From Nitzschia sp. DOCU1 (taxonomy: Eukaryota; Bacillariophyta; Bacillariophyceae; Bacillariales; Bacillariaceae): a stretch of DNA of 64,000 nucleotides. Below the pieces are notes generated by a model, which was given only the letters and a program-made list of their open reading frames with translations, did not search any database and was not told the origin of the DNA. The position numbers were made by a program, and so were the translations under genes. The stretch is from assembly GCA_951394045.1 (NCBI GenBank), contig OX596001.1, forward strand, positions 992,001 to 1,056,000. Direction: 5' to 3'. Numbering within the stretch: the first letter of the stretch is position 1; the number at the start of each line of letters is the position of its first letter. Below are positions 1-10,128 of this stretch, one piece after another.

Positions 1-1
1 G

Positions 2-903
2 AATGTAACGCCGCAAGCATTTTTTGAAGAGCTGCTAGCCAGGCAAGCGATCACCTACGAGCGCATTGCATCTGATGATGCCGAGTATGATGCAGTGCCC
101 AGTGCTCTCCAGCTGGCTTCATTCGGGACGAAATTAGTCCGAGCCGTACACACCTCGGACACCGAGCTGCTTGGACAATTACTAGAATGTGGTCTGTCAC
201 CAAACCCATCAAACCAATTTCGTGATTCAATTTTAGATTTGGTCTGCAAGCGCGCAAACGAGGAAATATTTGAATGTTTGCTGAAACATGGGTGTGATCT
301 TCAAGGTGAGTGTGCCCGCTGATTTTTTGCGACAGCCTGACGCCCAAAGACGTGTTCTAATTACTATCCATTGCCCGATTCATTAAAGTTGTCGACGGTT
401 TCGGAAGATGCCCTTTGCACCACGCTTGCTGGGCAAGCACGTTGTCCACTTCAATAGTGGAAAGTATACTGCAACGCGACCCCATACAACTTTGCATTGA
501 AGGTAAGACTACCAACCCGAAGAATTAGCCCGGTACTCGGGGAAGGATAGGAATTCGATGTATCTTGGAACCAACCGATTACTCATTTGTCAATTTTGTC
601 TCTGGATTCTCCTTGCTGCTTCAAGATAAACACGGACAAACGCCACTTGAATACATTAGAGCGGACTTGGCTCCCGACTGGATTGACTTCCTTGAACAAA
701 ATGTGCCAAAATACTTCAACCCGCCCCCCAAGCTGCAGTCTCCCAAGGGTCGACGTCCTGAAGGCACTATGGTGGATCCACCAAACGCCATTTGCGTTAG
801 TCTGGCTGCGATGGTATCGTCGGGATCAATTTCTCCGAGTCACATCGCCCAGATGGACGAAGAAACGCGAAGAAATTTTAAGTCCACCGGTTCTAAGTGC
901 TGA
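2..903 (+). CDS. Ankyrin-repeat protein, 3' part (5' end outside window)
   Basis: The reading frame is open from the left edge, so the start lies outside the window. Three exons are supported by GT-AG sites and phase: up to 305, 389-502 and 626-903, with introns of 83 and 123 bases. The exons give successive ankyrin-like helices: LLECGLSPNPSNQ and ECLLKHGCDLQ in exon 1, GRCPLHHACW across exon 2, and DKHGQTPLEYI at the start of exon 3. The tail (about 85 residues) is not ankyrin-like and ends STGSKC before TGA. Ankyrin repeats are protein-binding scaffolds; no catalytic domain is visible in this part, so the specific role is unknown. The exon choice is by eye; the ankyrin consensus running across both junctions supports it. 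Confidence 0.72.
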
Positions 904-1322
904 AGACAAGAAAGGAATTGCCCGTTTCGAGCCCTGTGCAGTTTCAGTAAGCTCTTATAACATCATGGTGATCAATTGATTACATTTATTGTCTTTCGTA
1001 TATTTATACTGGGATTGGTCACAGTCAGTCGCATCCCTGCAGCTCAGGACGGGAAAAGAAACGCTGAAGACGAGAAAGCTCGACTATTGAAAAAAACATC
1101 ACTGATTACATTCTTTCTCATATCTACTACTTGGTAACATGTCACTCACTGGAAAGTCGCATCCCTGCAGCTCAGGACGGGAAAAGAAACGCTGAAGACG
1201 AGAAAGCTCGACTATTGAAAAAAACATCACTACTGATTACATTCTTTCTCATATCTACTACTTGGTAACATGTCACTCACTGGAAACTAAGAAATACACA
1301 ACCGCGAAGTTGCCTCGGCTCT
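904..1322. other. Intergenic region between convergent genes
   Basis: This stretch lies between the stop of the ankyrin gene and the stop of the IQ-motif gene. Most of it is the tandem duplication at 1028-1286. I see no reading frame with family resemblance here. Confidence 0.6.
1028..1286. repeat. Two-copy tandem duplication, about 128 bases per unit
   Basis: Unit 1 covers 1028-1155 and unit 2 covers 1156-1286. The units look identical by eye except for a 3-base insertion in unit 2 (CATCACTGATT versus CATCACTACTGATT). Both begin GTCGCATCCCTGCAG and end CACTCACTGGAAA. The near-identity indicates a recent duplication. Confidence 0.9.
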
Positions 1323-4300
1323 CTAGCGAAGAAGTCCAGTATTTTGCTGGCCGTGGATTTGAAACATTCGTCGCTCCTTTGCTGAGAAGATTTCAGCGTC
1401 TATGAATGCCTCTTCGAGTTCAAGGTCTTCGTCCATTTCACGCGACCCAAGTCTCTTCATCCGGGTAACTGGGGGGCGAGCAAAATTCGCAGTGGAGCTT
1501 GTGAGACCAGAAAACTCACTTCTTTCATCGTCGTTGTGCAAGCGTACGACACTCGAAGGCCGGTCGGAATGTCTTGGGGGGAGCTTTTGTCTTGGATCAG
1601 CGAAAGGATCGCGGTTTCGCAAGTAGCCCTTTGATTGACTTCCGCTGCCAGATGATTCGTTTTCCACATTTCGTCGAGCATTTGCTCGGATATTTTCGTT
1701 AGGCCCAGAGTCTTGCGAACTTGAGACAGTGAGCAATGGTGGCTTCACACTTAAAATGCTATAGCTCACTGCGCTAGCCCATGCGTCTTCGAGAAGTGCA
1801 TCTTCCACCTTATCATCACGCCTTTTCGTTTTCTTTCGCCAGGTCTTCCTGCTTTTCGTTGCTTTTATCATCTGATCAACTTCACGCTTCACCATCAAGA
1901 AGAAACGCTGAATTACTCTCGCTGCATCGTCCCGTTTCTTATCTTCCAAATAACCTCGACAGCGATCCTGAATGACCATCGCCGCCACCCGCTTCGTGCG
2001 CTCTTGATCAGCTGTACGCAAGAGAACCAAGATAAACTTGCGCTGCAAATACTCCTGTCGGCCCAGACAACGTCGTGCAAAGCATTGCAGTTTCAAGCGG
2101 GCCCAAGCCTCACGGCGGAGGCGAAGTACAATCAGCCTGCCTCGCATCCAACTTTGGATTTGCATTGTGCAACCAAGAGCGTACCAATACTTCTGCCGAG
2201 CGTTGAAGCCACGGCACACCTTTTGTATTGATACAATTGCCGTATTTTGTTTCGCGCGCAGCAAAACTTGCTCTTTAATCTGCCAACCATACTGCTTTCG
2301 AGCGAGATACCGGCGAGCCGTCTTCTGTGCCGAAATGATATCGGATACCGTGAAAATATAATCTGTGTAGCACACAAATCCTCTCCATGCACTTTGAATG
2401 AGAGTAGCAGCAAGAAATTCGCCTCGTAGAACGAGCACATCGCGTCTTGCCTTCATTACTCGGAACCTGGTTTGGATTAAAAGTGCCGCGCGATAGAATT
2501 TATAAGCCGCATGCATTCGCTTGCACCTCCAAAAGCTTTGAATTCGTCGGGCCGAACAGTAGTAGACGTAAGCCTTTCTGATACGCTTGGATCTCCAGGT
2601 TGCCTGGATCGTTCTTGCGCACACGTACAACCGTATGGCAGTCCTCGCTTGCAGTCCCCGCACAAATGACTGGATACGCCTGGCGGCACAGTAGACCTTG
2701 ACTGCGATTCGGGCCTGCATTGCACGGAAGTGGCACTGAATCAGTACGGCTGCAGACTTTTCGAGAGTTGAATGATCCTCCGCTGCTACGCCAACTTGTT
2801 CTAAGAAAAGTATGGATGTCTTCTCTTTCTTCGCCAAGAACATTCGAGCAGCACACTGAATGAGGGTCGCCGCCTTGTTCATCGTCCGGAGCTCTTGTCT
2901 TTGATGATATCCTCGGTATGCAGATTGAATCTGTATCGAACAGTCAAGTGCAATGATGAAATTGGAAAAGCACCAGAATCTTCTCCAATAACTTTGAATC
3001 GTTCTAGCTGCGTAGTACTCGTATTTCATCACTACGAACTCAGTCTCATCGACAAAACATCTCCAACACTTCTGGATAGTGAGCGCGGCTTTCTCTCTCT
3101 TCCTATTGAAAGCCCGTAGCCGCCAAACTCTCTGAATCCGGCGGGCGTACAAGAAATTCCGCCAGGAACGTTGAATCACAGACACAGCTTGCGAATGCTT
3201 TCGAGACCTGAGCTTCGAGGTCCTGCGACAGGCGATCCAGCGCCTTGCTATTTTCTGCACAACGACTATATCCGCAATGGAAAACATGTAGTCTGCATAG
3301 CAAACGAAGCTTCTCCAAACACTTTGGATCTTGATAGCAGCGTCATGACGCCGCCGTTCCAAACGTTTCAGCACGAGGAACCGACGAACGGTACTTTGCA
3401 CAATAAGCACATCGGCCAAGTAATGCAAGTAATTCATAGTGCAGTCGTATGAACGCCATTTCGTCTGGATGATTCTGGCGCTTCGGTAGCGCAAATAGTT
3501 CCGCCTGCAGTCGTAAGACCTCCAATTTGTTTGGATGACGACGGCGCAGCGACTTTGAATTACATTACGCCTGGCCTTCGCTTCCTGCATAGCCATCTTC
3601 CTTCTCCAGACGCTCTGGGTGATAATGACATCAAGAAGGTCAAACTGGTACGTCAAGCGGGCGAAGAAACAGCGCCAATTCGCCTGAATTGCTACTGCGC
3701 ACGCCTCCTGATATTCTAATCGGCGACGAACCAGAAAGCCACGTGCCACTGACTGCAGTTGAATGACAAGAGCCATTCGATTCGTGGCTTCTTCCATCGC
3801 CAACTTCATCCGGACATAACTTTGTATCATCGTGATTTTATAAATATCTTCGTAGACGCGCATGGTTGAGAGGTAGCCTCGGACGAAACGCTGGATTTCG
3901 ATTGCGCAAATATGTCGAAGGACTAGGTGACTGCGTTGTTGATGGCCACGACAAACCGCCTGAATGACAACAATAGAACGCATATCGTTCAGAAATTGTT
4001 TCCTAGCAATCCAGCGTCTCGTGACAGATTGAATCACGATCAAAGCCCACATCCTTGTAAGAGCACGACGCATTGCAAGGAAGCGGCGGACTTCTGTTTG
4101 AATAGGAATTATCGCCGCTGACAACAACCTTAAGCCCGCTCGTTGCATCGGATCAGTAATGGAGCTCTCGTCATACGAAACAAACGTTGGCTTGGGTCTG
4201 GTAGCAGCTACTGCAGCCATCTCGTTTCGAGGACGACGTAAAATATTCCTCAAAACCCTGATATCCGATCCGACACTAGAGGATTCGACAGTCCCTTGCG

Positions 4301-7283
4301 AGTGTGTGGAACCAATGCCAGGGAGACCGGGGCTGGAAAACGAGCCACCTGATTTGAACTTCCCGCTGTCCAACTTGACTGGAACCGCGTTCGACATGAT
4401 CTGGGGGGCTCTGTACGGCTTTTTGACTTGTTGAAATGCTTTGCTGGCTTTCTGGAATTTCTGCTCACGCTTTCCTATACTTCCAGTCGACGCAATGTGC
4501 TCAACGGACACTACCGCAGGATCACTTTTGGATTGAGTCTTTGCATTTTTGGCACGTGCATGCCTCGCCACAAAACTTGGAACTTGCTTTCCTGTTTTTT
4601 CCGCGCTAGATAACGCCAATGCAGGCTTCCTGGTGACTAAAGTAACGCTAGGTGCCCGGTGACGCACCGTACTGTTCTTCAAGTCCTTGACTTTGCGATT
4701 AAATCTAGCAGAATCGGCAAGGGATAGCTGCACTCGACTCGCACCATCCGTGGCAGGGGTTGATGCTGGGGTTTTGTTTACGCAATTCGAAGCCTCAGTG
4801 AAGTCCTCTTGGTCCAGAATACCGTCGAAATTCGGCAAATGATCCTCGTCTAGTTTGCGGGGCGGCGGAGGTGGCGGAGGCGGTTGCTGTTCGACCTGAC
4901 TGTTGAGTTGAGTGAACAAGGCGGGCGCAGACCTCTCCTCGGGACGGGATTCGATGGGATTGCTCCCCTCCTCGTTTTCACGAGTCGTTGGTTGTGGGCA
5001 GGGCGCTGTTTCGTCCTCGTCCTCATCACTTTTAGAATGGTCGGAAATAATAGAAAAACCTGGATCACCGTGCCCCTGAGCATTGGCTACAAGAACGGGT
5101 TCTTGAGAAGGCAATATTTCCACTAACCCATGTGAAACCAGCCGCGCCCTTTCCTGTGCAGCCTTAAGTGGATCTTTGAATACAGTTGGGAGGGTCATTT
5201 CACTGACGGTTGTCTCGTCTTCGCTCTTTCCACGCTGAAGCTTGGCTTCCGAAAAAGCGTGTGGTTGCCTCGGGCTTGACAGACTTGCCCGTGGAATTGG
5301 TTCAGCGGCAACGACGGACTGTAGGTAGCTGGCCTGGTATTTACCGGATTCTTCCTTCTCGAAGTTTTTTGGATTGGCACCCACCTCGCTCTTTCTATCA
5401 TTCTTATAGGTAGGAGTGGAAGATTTGCTCTTTCGACCACCCCCGAAAAGTTTAGTGAAGAAGCCCTTTTTCTCTTTCCTGGGCGGACAATCGATTTTGG
5501 AGGGATGCGGAACTTCAGTATCACAGTCGTTACTTGATTCTGGTGTGTCATTCTTCTGTTGCGGTTCAAAAGGAGTATGGTGAGCAGGGTCGTTGCATGG
5601 CTCATCATGGTGTGACAGACTGGGAAAGAACTCCTCAGCCGGTGCCGGAATTTCTTTACGGCCGGATACTGGAGCCATGTTTTCCGCCGTCCGGTCCTTG
5701 CCAGCAACACTGAAGTCGTCAAATGCACTATTTGCACCGAAAGGTGAGGCAGGAAATGCAAATTCCAAATTGTCATCAGACTTGTTGCTGGTTACGAAAA
5801 CTTCCCCAGTGAACGGCTCGGCAGGAAAACCTTGGTTGTCAGCCGACGTGTCCACAAGAAAGACATCAAGAATGTCAATATTCTGTGTGTTTTGGTTTGC
5901 CGCTTTGGTGACTGATGTCTTCCGTGATTTCTCCTTGGCCGCAAGCAATATTTCTGCGTCTCTGGCATGTGCAGTACCGAAGGGGTCATCATTTGCAGGA
6001 TAGGCCGGGTCCTTCTGCCGAGACAAGCGAAGCATTTGATGGCGTTCTTCAGCGGAGTCTTCCTCATTTAATTTCTTTTCTTCAAGAATGCCGAGGTGTA
6101 GGTTTCGAGGATGATCTTTTGTTTGCGTCTCTTTCAACACGCGGTTATCACGGTGGCGATGTGCGTGTCTTGCATTTTGAGCATATTCCGACATGGTGGT
6201 TTGACTCTCCGATGACTTGAACCAATCAGCCGCAGAGGAATCCCAATCATCGGATCCAGATGACTTGACAGCTAGGGCTTCGCCCCAGTTCCCTGACGAT
6301 ACATGCCTTGGGCCTGTGTTCTTGGATGGAATTATCCACGGATCGTCTGCGGATGGATCATCTTCAAACTCCGGAGACTCATATGCGGGTCCATCGTGTG
6401 CTGGCACAAGGAAAGTATGTTTCCCTTCCGGCTCGGGGCCAAGTTTGTGCGGTATGGGTTGTTCCGCATTGGGCGTAAAAAGCTGATTGACTTTCCCCTT
6501 GACTGTCCCCACAGGAATTTCTTTTTGAGGCTCCCATTTTGGCGAGGACTGCACCGGTGGCGCAGACAATAACGGGTTTTCAATAAGTCGTCCCCGAAGG
6601 GAAGTCGTACCGGCCGATGACCCTGCCGTTTTTCTTGTGTTCGGACCTTGTAATGGGGCTGTCTGTGCTTTGTTCAGATTGCTTGGGGTGGTGTTGTCAA
6701 ACGGAAACGAACGACGATTTGACTGCGATTGTTTGTTGTACGACGTAGGTGGTAATGGCCCGGAGGGAGAAACAAGTCCGTAGCCTCCATCAAAGCGCTG
6801 ACGATTTTTTTGCAGTTGCGGCGAAATGCGTGACGGAGAAGGCAGTGCAAAATCATCCGCCATCTCCCCTTCCATTGACATTGTCCTTGCAGCAACGGAT
6901 CCTCGTTGGATGCCGCTGGTATCCCACTGCCGCTTCTGGTGCATTAGTTGAGGTGACGGGGCAGGTGCCAACGCAGGGTCCACCTTCGGCACAAATGGGT
7001 TATTCTTCACTGTGCCAGAAGGTATGTCTCGCTGAACGTCCCACTGCTTCTTGATGTTAGACAACTGATCCGACATCGCGGCTGGTGAATCGTGCTGGCG
7101 CCGGTTGCCCCGCTGGCCCTTCCTGCTTGCGCTTTGGGGTGCTTTTGGAGACAAGCGGTGGCTGTTGTAACGCTGAGGTTCTTTGGCTCTGTTTACATCA
7201 GCGCCCCAGGACTTCCGGTCATTTTCGTTTCGTCGACTGGCCGGCACTTCCACGTTCCAGCTACCCCACTGCGGCGACGACAT
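1323..7283 (-). CDS. Giant IQ-motif protein (about 1986 aa)
   Basis: One uninterrupted frame. I start at the ATG at 7283 (MSSPQWGSW); the frame is open further upstream but without ATG. Residues 1 to about 1050 are low-complexity and polar, with a proline run (QPPPPPPPPRK, 4857-4890) and several W-x-IPxGTVK-like motifs. Residues about 1057-1798 (1888-4113) hold about 31 IQ-like motifs, for example IQSVTRRW, IQAVCRGH, IQSVWRSF, IQSFVRGL and IQKVCRGF, mostly 20-45 residues apart. IQ motifs bind calmodulin or related EF-hand proteins, so a long alpha-helical calmodulin-decorated rod is inferred. The tail is basic, then acidic. No myosin motor, CH domain or kinase is visible. ASPM and unconventional myosins also carry IQ arrays, but ASPM's CH domain and the myosin motor are absent, so orthology is not claimed. 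A cytoskeletal or spindle role is only a guess. Confidence 0.85.
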   Translation of the reverse strand: MSSPQWGSWNVEVPASRRNENDRKSWGADVNRAKEPQRYNSHRLSPKAPQSASRKGQRGNRRQHDSPAAMSDQLSNIKKQWDVQRDIPSGTVKNNPFVPKVDPALAPAPSPQLMHQKRQWDTSGIQRGSVAARTMSMEGEMADDFALPSPSRISPQLQKNRQRFDGGYGLVSPSGPLPPTSYNKQSQSNRRSFPFDNTTPSNLNKAQTAPLQGPNTRKTAGSSAGTTSLRGRLIENPLLSAPPVQSSPKWEPQKEIPVGTVKGKVNQLFTPNAEQPIPHKLGPEPEGKHTFLVPAHDGPAYESPEFEDDPSADDPWIIPSKNTGPRHVSSGNWGEALAVKSSGSDDWDSSAADWFKSSESQTTMSEYAQNARHAHRHRDNRVLKETQTKDHPRNLHLGILEEKKLNEEDSAEERHQMLRLSRQKDPAYPANDDPFGTAHARDAEILLAAKEKSRKTSVTKAANQNTQNIDILDVFLVDTSADNQGFPAEPFTGEVFVTSNKSDDNLEFAFPASPFGANSAFDDFSVAGKDRTAENMAPVSGRKEIPAPAEEFFPSLSHHDEPCNDPAHHTPFEPQQKNDTPESSNDCDTEVPHPSKIDCPPRKEKKGFFTKLFGGGRKSKSSTPTYKNDRKSEVGANPKNFEKEESGKYQASYLQSVVAAEPIPRASLSSPRQPHAFSEAKLQRGKSEDETTVSEMTLPTVFKDPLKAAQERARLVSHGLVEILPSQEPVLVANAQGHGDPGFSIISDHSKSDEDEDETAPCPQPTTRENEEGSNPIESRPEERSAPALFTQLNSQVEQQPPPPPPPPRKLDEDHLPNFDGILDQEDFTEASNCVNKTPASTPATDGASRVQLSLADSARFNRKVKDLKNSTVRHRAPSVTLVTRKPALALSSAEKTGKQVPSFVARHARAKNAKTQSKSDPAVVSVEHIASTGSIGKREQKFQKASKAFQQVKKPYRAPQIMSNAVPVKLDSGKFKSGGSFSSPGLPGIGSTHSQGTVESSSVGSDIRVLRNILRRPRNEMAAVAATRPKPTFVSYDESSITDPMQRAGLRLLSAAIIPIQTEVRRFLAMRRALTRMWALIVIQSVTRRWIARKQFLNDMRSIVVIQAVCRGHQQRSHLVLRHICAIEIQRFVRGYLSTMRVYEDIYKITMIQSYVRMKLAMEEATNRMALVIQLQSVARGFLVRRRLEYQEACAVAIQANWRCFFARLTYQFDLLDVIITQSVWRRKMAMQEAKARRNVIQSRCAVVIQTNWRSYDCRRNYLRYRSARIIQTKWRSYDCTMNYLHYLADVLIVQSTVRRFLVLKRLERRRHDAAIKIQSVWRSFVCYADYMFSIADIVVVQKIARRWIACRRTSKLRSRKHSQAVSVIQRSWRNFLYARRIQRVWRLRAFNRKREKAALTIQKCWRCFVDETEFVVMKYEYYAARTIQSYWRRFWCFSNFIIALDCSIQIQSAYRGYHQRQELRTMNKAATLIQCAARMFLAKKEKTSILFLEQVGVAAEDHSTLEKSAAVLIQCHFRAMQARIAVKVYCAARRIQSFVRGLQARTAIRLYVCARTIQATWRSKRIRKAYVYYCSARRIQSFWRCKRMHAAYKFYRAALLIQTRFRVMKARRDVLVLRGEFLAATLIQSAWRGFVCYTDYIFTVSDIISAQKTARRYLARKQYGWQIKEQVLLRAKQNTAIVSIQKVCRGFNARQKYWYALGCTMQIQSWMRGRLIVLRLRREAWARLKLQCFARRCLGRQEYLQRKFILVLLRTADQERTKRVAAMVIQDRCRGYLEDKKRDDAARVIQRFFLMVKREVDQMIKATKSRKTWRKKTKRRDDKVEDALLEDAWASAVSYSILSVKPPLLTVSSSQDSGPNENIRANARRNVENESSGSGSQSKGYLRNRDPFADPRQKLPPRHSDRPSSVVRLHNDDERSEFSGLTSSTANFARPPVTRMKRLGSREMDEDLELEEAFIDAEIFSAKERRMFQIHGQQNTGLLR

Positions 7284-7653
7284 GGTCTGCGATGCCGCCA
7301 CTGTCCCAGCAAACTCGTCGCTGCAGATTTGCGGCAAGCTTGCAACCTCCTCTTTCTTTCTCTTTCTTCCTTTCTCTAACTATTGTCTATTATTCAATAG
7401 GATACAACTGACGCAAAAGGAGTCTTGTAGTGCAAATGAATGTAGAGCGTTTCTCTTACTTGCTGGTTGAGCATCGCTCACTTGCCAGCCGACTCCCTCA
7501 TTTTTTCCATCGCTCATAACAAAGAAGTGGCGGGACAATAACCGTTCGACTCTTTCCACATGAAACGTCATGGATGAAACATTCGTAAGCATTGTTGCAC
7601 ATTTCTAACGGCGTTTGCGTATTTAGGGGCGAGCACGTATATTTTATATAAGT
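7284..7653. other. Divergent upstream region of IQ protein and dioxygenase
   Basis: Contains a pure CT-rich tract on the plus strand (about 7348-7379), which would be a GA-rich 5' leader for the minus-strand IQ gene, and an AT-rich stretch (TATATTTTATATAAG near 7638) just before the dioxygenase frame. No other gene is seen. Confidence 0.5.
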
Positions 7654-9222
7654 ATGTATAATAAGATTCGGTTTTCTTATCGTTTCCCGCGCTGTCCACC
7701 CGCCAGCGTTCGACGTCAGCAGAAACCATCGGCCAGTACAGTCGGTCGAATAGGTCAAAGATCCCGAGATCCTCGTGATCATCGGCGTCTCTCACATAAA
7801 ATTATGCCACAGCGCTTGAAATCAGGACTCTCCGCACAAAGCAAAGATCCCAAACCAATGGAGGGAAACGGTGGTACGTCCAACAATTCCAACCGGAGCG
7901 ATGCAGTTTCCGACTTGCTGTCGGAGTACGAGAAAGGCGGGGAAAATCCATCCTGGTGGAACGAGCGAATTGGATCTGATTTGGGTCTCTCCATTTCAGA
8001 CTGTTCCAAGCTTGAGTCATCAACTGAGTGTTCAAAGCCTACTGACGCCAGCTCCAATATAAGAAAGGATCTTGCCTGCAGAGGTTTTGCGCTTGTCGAT
8101 GGTTTCGGAGCAAAAGATGTACTCATTTCAAAGCTCCGACATGGCATCTTGCGCCTCACAGAGCACAAGCTACCGGCAACCTTTATCTTTTTGTTCGACG
8201 AAGCCTGGGAATTGGCGCGCTGCTCAAAGAGGTTGCTACGAACAGCTTGCCACCCAAGCAATAAGTTTAATTTTGATGTCCTTGCATGGCACATTTCACC
8301 TGGCGGGGCTGGCTTTTCTCCTCATCGGGACCGCCAGCCTGAAGATGCGAAGTCGTCTTTTCACAATGATCCACTATCTGAACACTCCGATGAGCCGAAA
8401 TTCGTCACTCATTGGGTTGGTTTGTCGAACGCAACACCGACGAACTCATGCCTCTACGTCATTCCCAAAGACTGTGATCCTGGCTACCTGGAGGGAGACT
8501 CTGACGAAGACCCGCTCAAAGTGGCTTTGCCAAATAAAGACTCATACCAGCGCATAAAAGCAGTACCTCGAGATGCAGGCCAATCCTTGCTATTCAGCCA
8601 CCGCCTGATTCATTGGGGTTCTAGAAGCGATGCTGACCACGACAATCCCAGAGTTGCCATTTCCTTTGTTTGCTCTGATCCGGAATTTGAAGCACCGTTT
8701 CTTAAGTTTGACTTTTCCGAGATTGATTCTTGTTTCCCACCGTTTCATGTGCGGCTCCTGTTGGTTTGTGCTCAGCTCCTTTGCTATCACGAGCGTTTTC
8801 AACCTTGTAAAGCCACCATACGAGCGTGCTACAACTATTGCAAGAAATTCGAGAATCATCTTGGGGAGGATTTTCGGAAGAAAGTTTTTATTGAGTTTGT
8901 CAGCGCAATGAAAGGGCAGGAAAAGGACACGCCGTCGCAATCCGCCTCCACCACCGAGGCCCACTGCACTGAAGATACCGAGAGCAAGGATAGCGATGAA
9001 GAGGATGCAATGATGGAGGAAATGCTGAATGCGGAAGATGGGGGTTATGGTGTGTTCGAGGACGATTTTGACGAGTTTACAGGTCGAGAAAGGGCCGAGG
9101 ATCCCGGTGACGAAGATGACAGCGATGATGGCGAGGAGGTCAACATTTTTGGAAAGCGAGAAATTGAGGTGAACCGTGTTGATCTCTCCAAAAAACCGAA
9201 GAAAGTTGAGGATAATTCATAG
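7654..9222 (+). CDS. PhyH-like 2-oxoglutarate/Fe(II) dioxygenase
   Basis: Single-exon frame of 522 codons. The first ATG (7654) gives an Arg-rich leader (SVRRQQKPSAS); the second in-frame ATG at 7804 (MPQRLKSG) is an equally plausible start. The catalytic core fits the phytanoyl-CoA dioxygenase superfamily. It has HRD near residue 220 (SPHRDRQ), a distal His near 319 (HRLIHWGSR), and an Arg about 13 residues later (NPRVAISF) that would hold 2-oxoglutarate. The family couples 2-oxoglutarate decarboxylation to hydroxylation of a substrate that cannot be predicted here. The last 100 residues are strongly acidic (Asp/Glu runs) and end in a basic KKPKK patch. If the long leader is translated it could act as an organelle signal, but this is inference. 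Confidence 0.75.
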   Translation: MYNKIRFSYRFPRCPPASVRRQQKPSASTVGRIGQRSRDPRDHRRLSHKIMPQRLKSGLSAQSKDPKPMEGNGGTSNNSNRSDAVSDLLSEYEKGGENPSWWNERIGSDLGLSISDCSKLESSTECSKPTDASSNIRKDLACRGFALVDGFGAKDVLISKLRHGILRLTEHKLPATFIFLFDEAWELARCSKRLLRTACHPSNKFNFDVLAWHISPGGAGFSPHRDRQPEDAKSSFHNDPLSEHSDEPKFVTHWVGLSNATPTNSCLYVIPKDCDPGYLEGDSDEDPLKVALPNKDSYQRIKAVPRDAGQSLLFSHRLIHWGSRSDADHDNPRVAISFVCSDPEFEAPFLKFDFSEIDSCFPPFHVRLLLVCAQLLCYHERFQPCKATIRACYNYCKKFENHLGEDFRKKVFIEFVSAMKGQEKDTPSQSASTTEAHCTEDTESKDSDEEDAMMEEMLNAEDGGYGVFEDDFDEFTGRERAEDPGDEDDSDDGEEVNIFGKREIEVNRVDLSKKPKKVEDNS

Positions 9223-9378
9223 GCATTACGAGAAATGATAGTTCAATGTCTTTTCTACTATTTGCGCCTACTTTTACCGGCACACCCGCATCCATTCCTT
9301 TTGACCAATACCGGGACGGTATTCATCTCTTTTTAAGGTTGTTGTGCCAAAAACACGGCATTAGCAAAAAAATAACCA

Positions 9379-10128
9379 TTAACGACGGGAAACCATGGAC
9401 AGCCTTCCATCAACATACCTTAAGTCATGCCAGGAAATTCCATCCACCAGCCAGGCCCCATCTTCGCGTTGCTTGAGGCTCCACCCAGTGATGACAAGAA
9501 GCTCACGTGTTTGTCTGTCTCGCATTCGGCACTCTAGCCATGCCGAGCCGTCGTTGTAGTCGAGAGGTTCGAATGGAAATTCGAGAACGTAAGCTTTCTC
9601 ATGTTCATCACCTGCATCTCCTGCGACCAGAATGCTAAATTGATTGTGAGGCCTTCCAATGGCGGCTCCCAGCGCCGAAGAGACGACCTGCCAGTCCACT
9701 TCCCCGCTAGCAGGGGCCCCGACGGATTTGAGGATCTGCGCGCGCCACTGTTTTGTAGCCGTTCTCAGCAGCAGCAGAAAACCCGAGTCCGGCATGGGGT
9801 CGTATGAGTCCCAAAGCGCTGTCAGAATCTCTTCCACCAGCTCCTCAGGGGAGCAATTTGCATTCGGCGGTCGGCGCCATTCTTCTTCGAGGACCTCCCG
9901 TCGGAGGCTTCGAATGCGCTGGTCCAACTCTTTTCGAGCGCCACTGTCGAACAAATGTGTTTCACCGTCGGCACTGGCGTCATAGCGTAAGCTGACGAGT
10001 GGGCGACCCAGAGTTCTTCGATAGGCGGTGTCAATCGGCAGGAAGCCCTGTGCGGCCCGTTGCCCGCAGAACAAAACGAGCGTTGGAAGAAGGGACAACG
10101 TCGAGGAACGAGACATTTGCAGGCGCAT
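9379..10128 (-). CDS. Putative plastid-targeted protein of unknown function (249 aa)
   Basis: Single exon. The start at 10128 gives MRLQMSRSS; the Met four codons on is also possible. Residues about 8-27 form a hydrophobic signal peptide ending in AAQGFLP, with Phe at the predicted +1 position and a basic, hydroxylated stretch after it (YRRTLGRP). This is the diatom plastid bipartite presequence pattern. The mature part is soluble and starts with a charged helix (RIRSLRREVLEEEW). It also has a WDSYDPMPDSGF segment and an aromatic-rich C-terminal half (EFPFEPLDYND, WSLKQREDGAWLVDGISW). I do not recognise the family. It is convergent with the dioxygenase gene, 156 bases away. Confidence 0.7.
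   Translation of the reverse strand: MRLQMSRSSTLSLLPTLVLFCGQRAAQGFLPIDTAYRRTLGRPLVSLRYDASADGETHLFDSGARKELDQRIRSLRREVLEEEWRRPPNANCSPEELVEEILTALWDSYDPMPDSGFLLLLRTATKQWRAQILKSVGAPASGEVDWQVVSSALGAAIGRPHNQFSILVAGDAGDEHEKAYVLEFPFEPLDYNDGSAWLECRMRDRQTRELLVITGWSLKQREDGAWLVDGISWHDLRYVDGRLSMVSRR

Noticed and set aside
5195..5776. 193-codon minus-strand ORF inside the IQ-protein gene
   Set aside because: It is an alternative frame of the low-complexity part of the IQ protein on the same strand.
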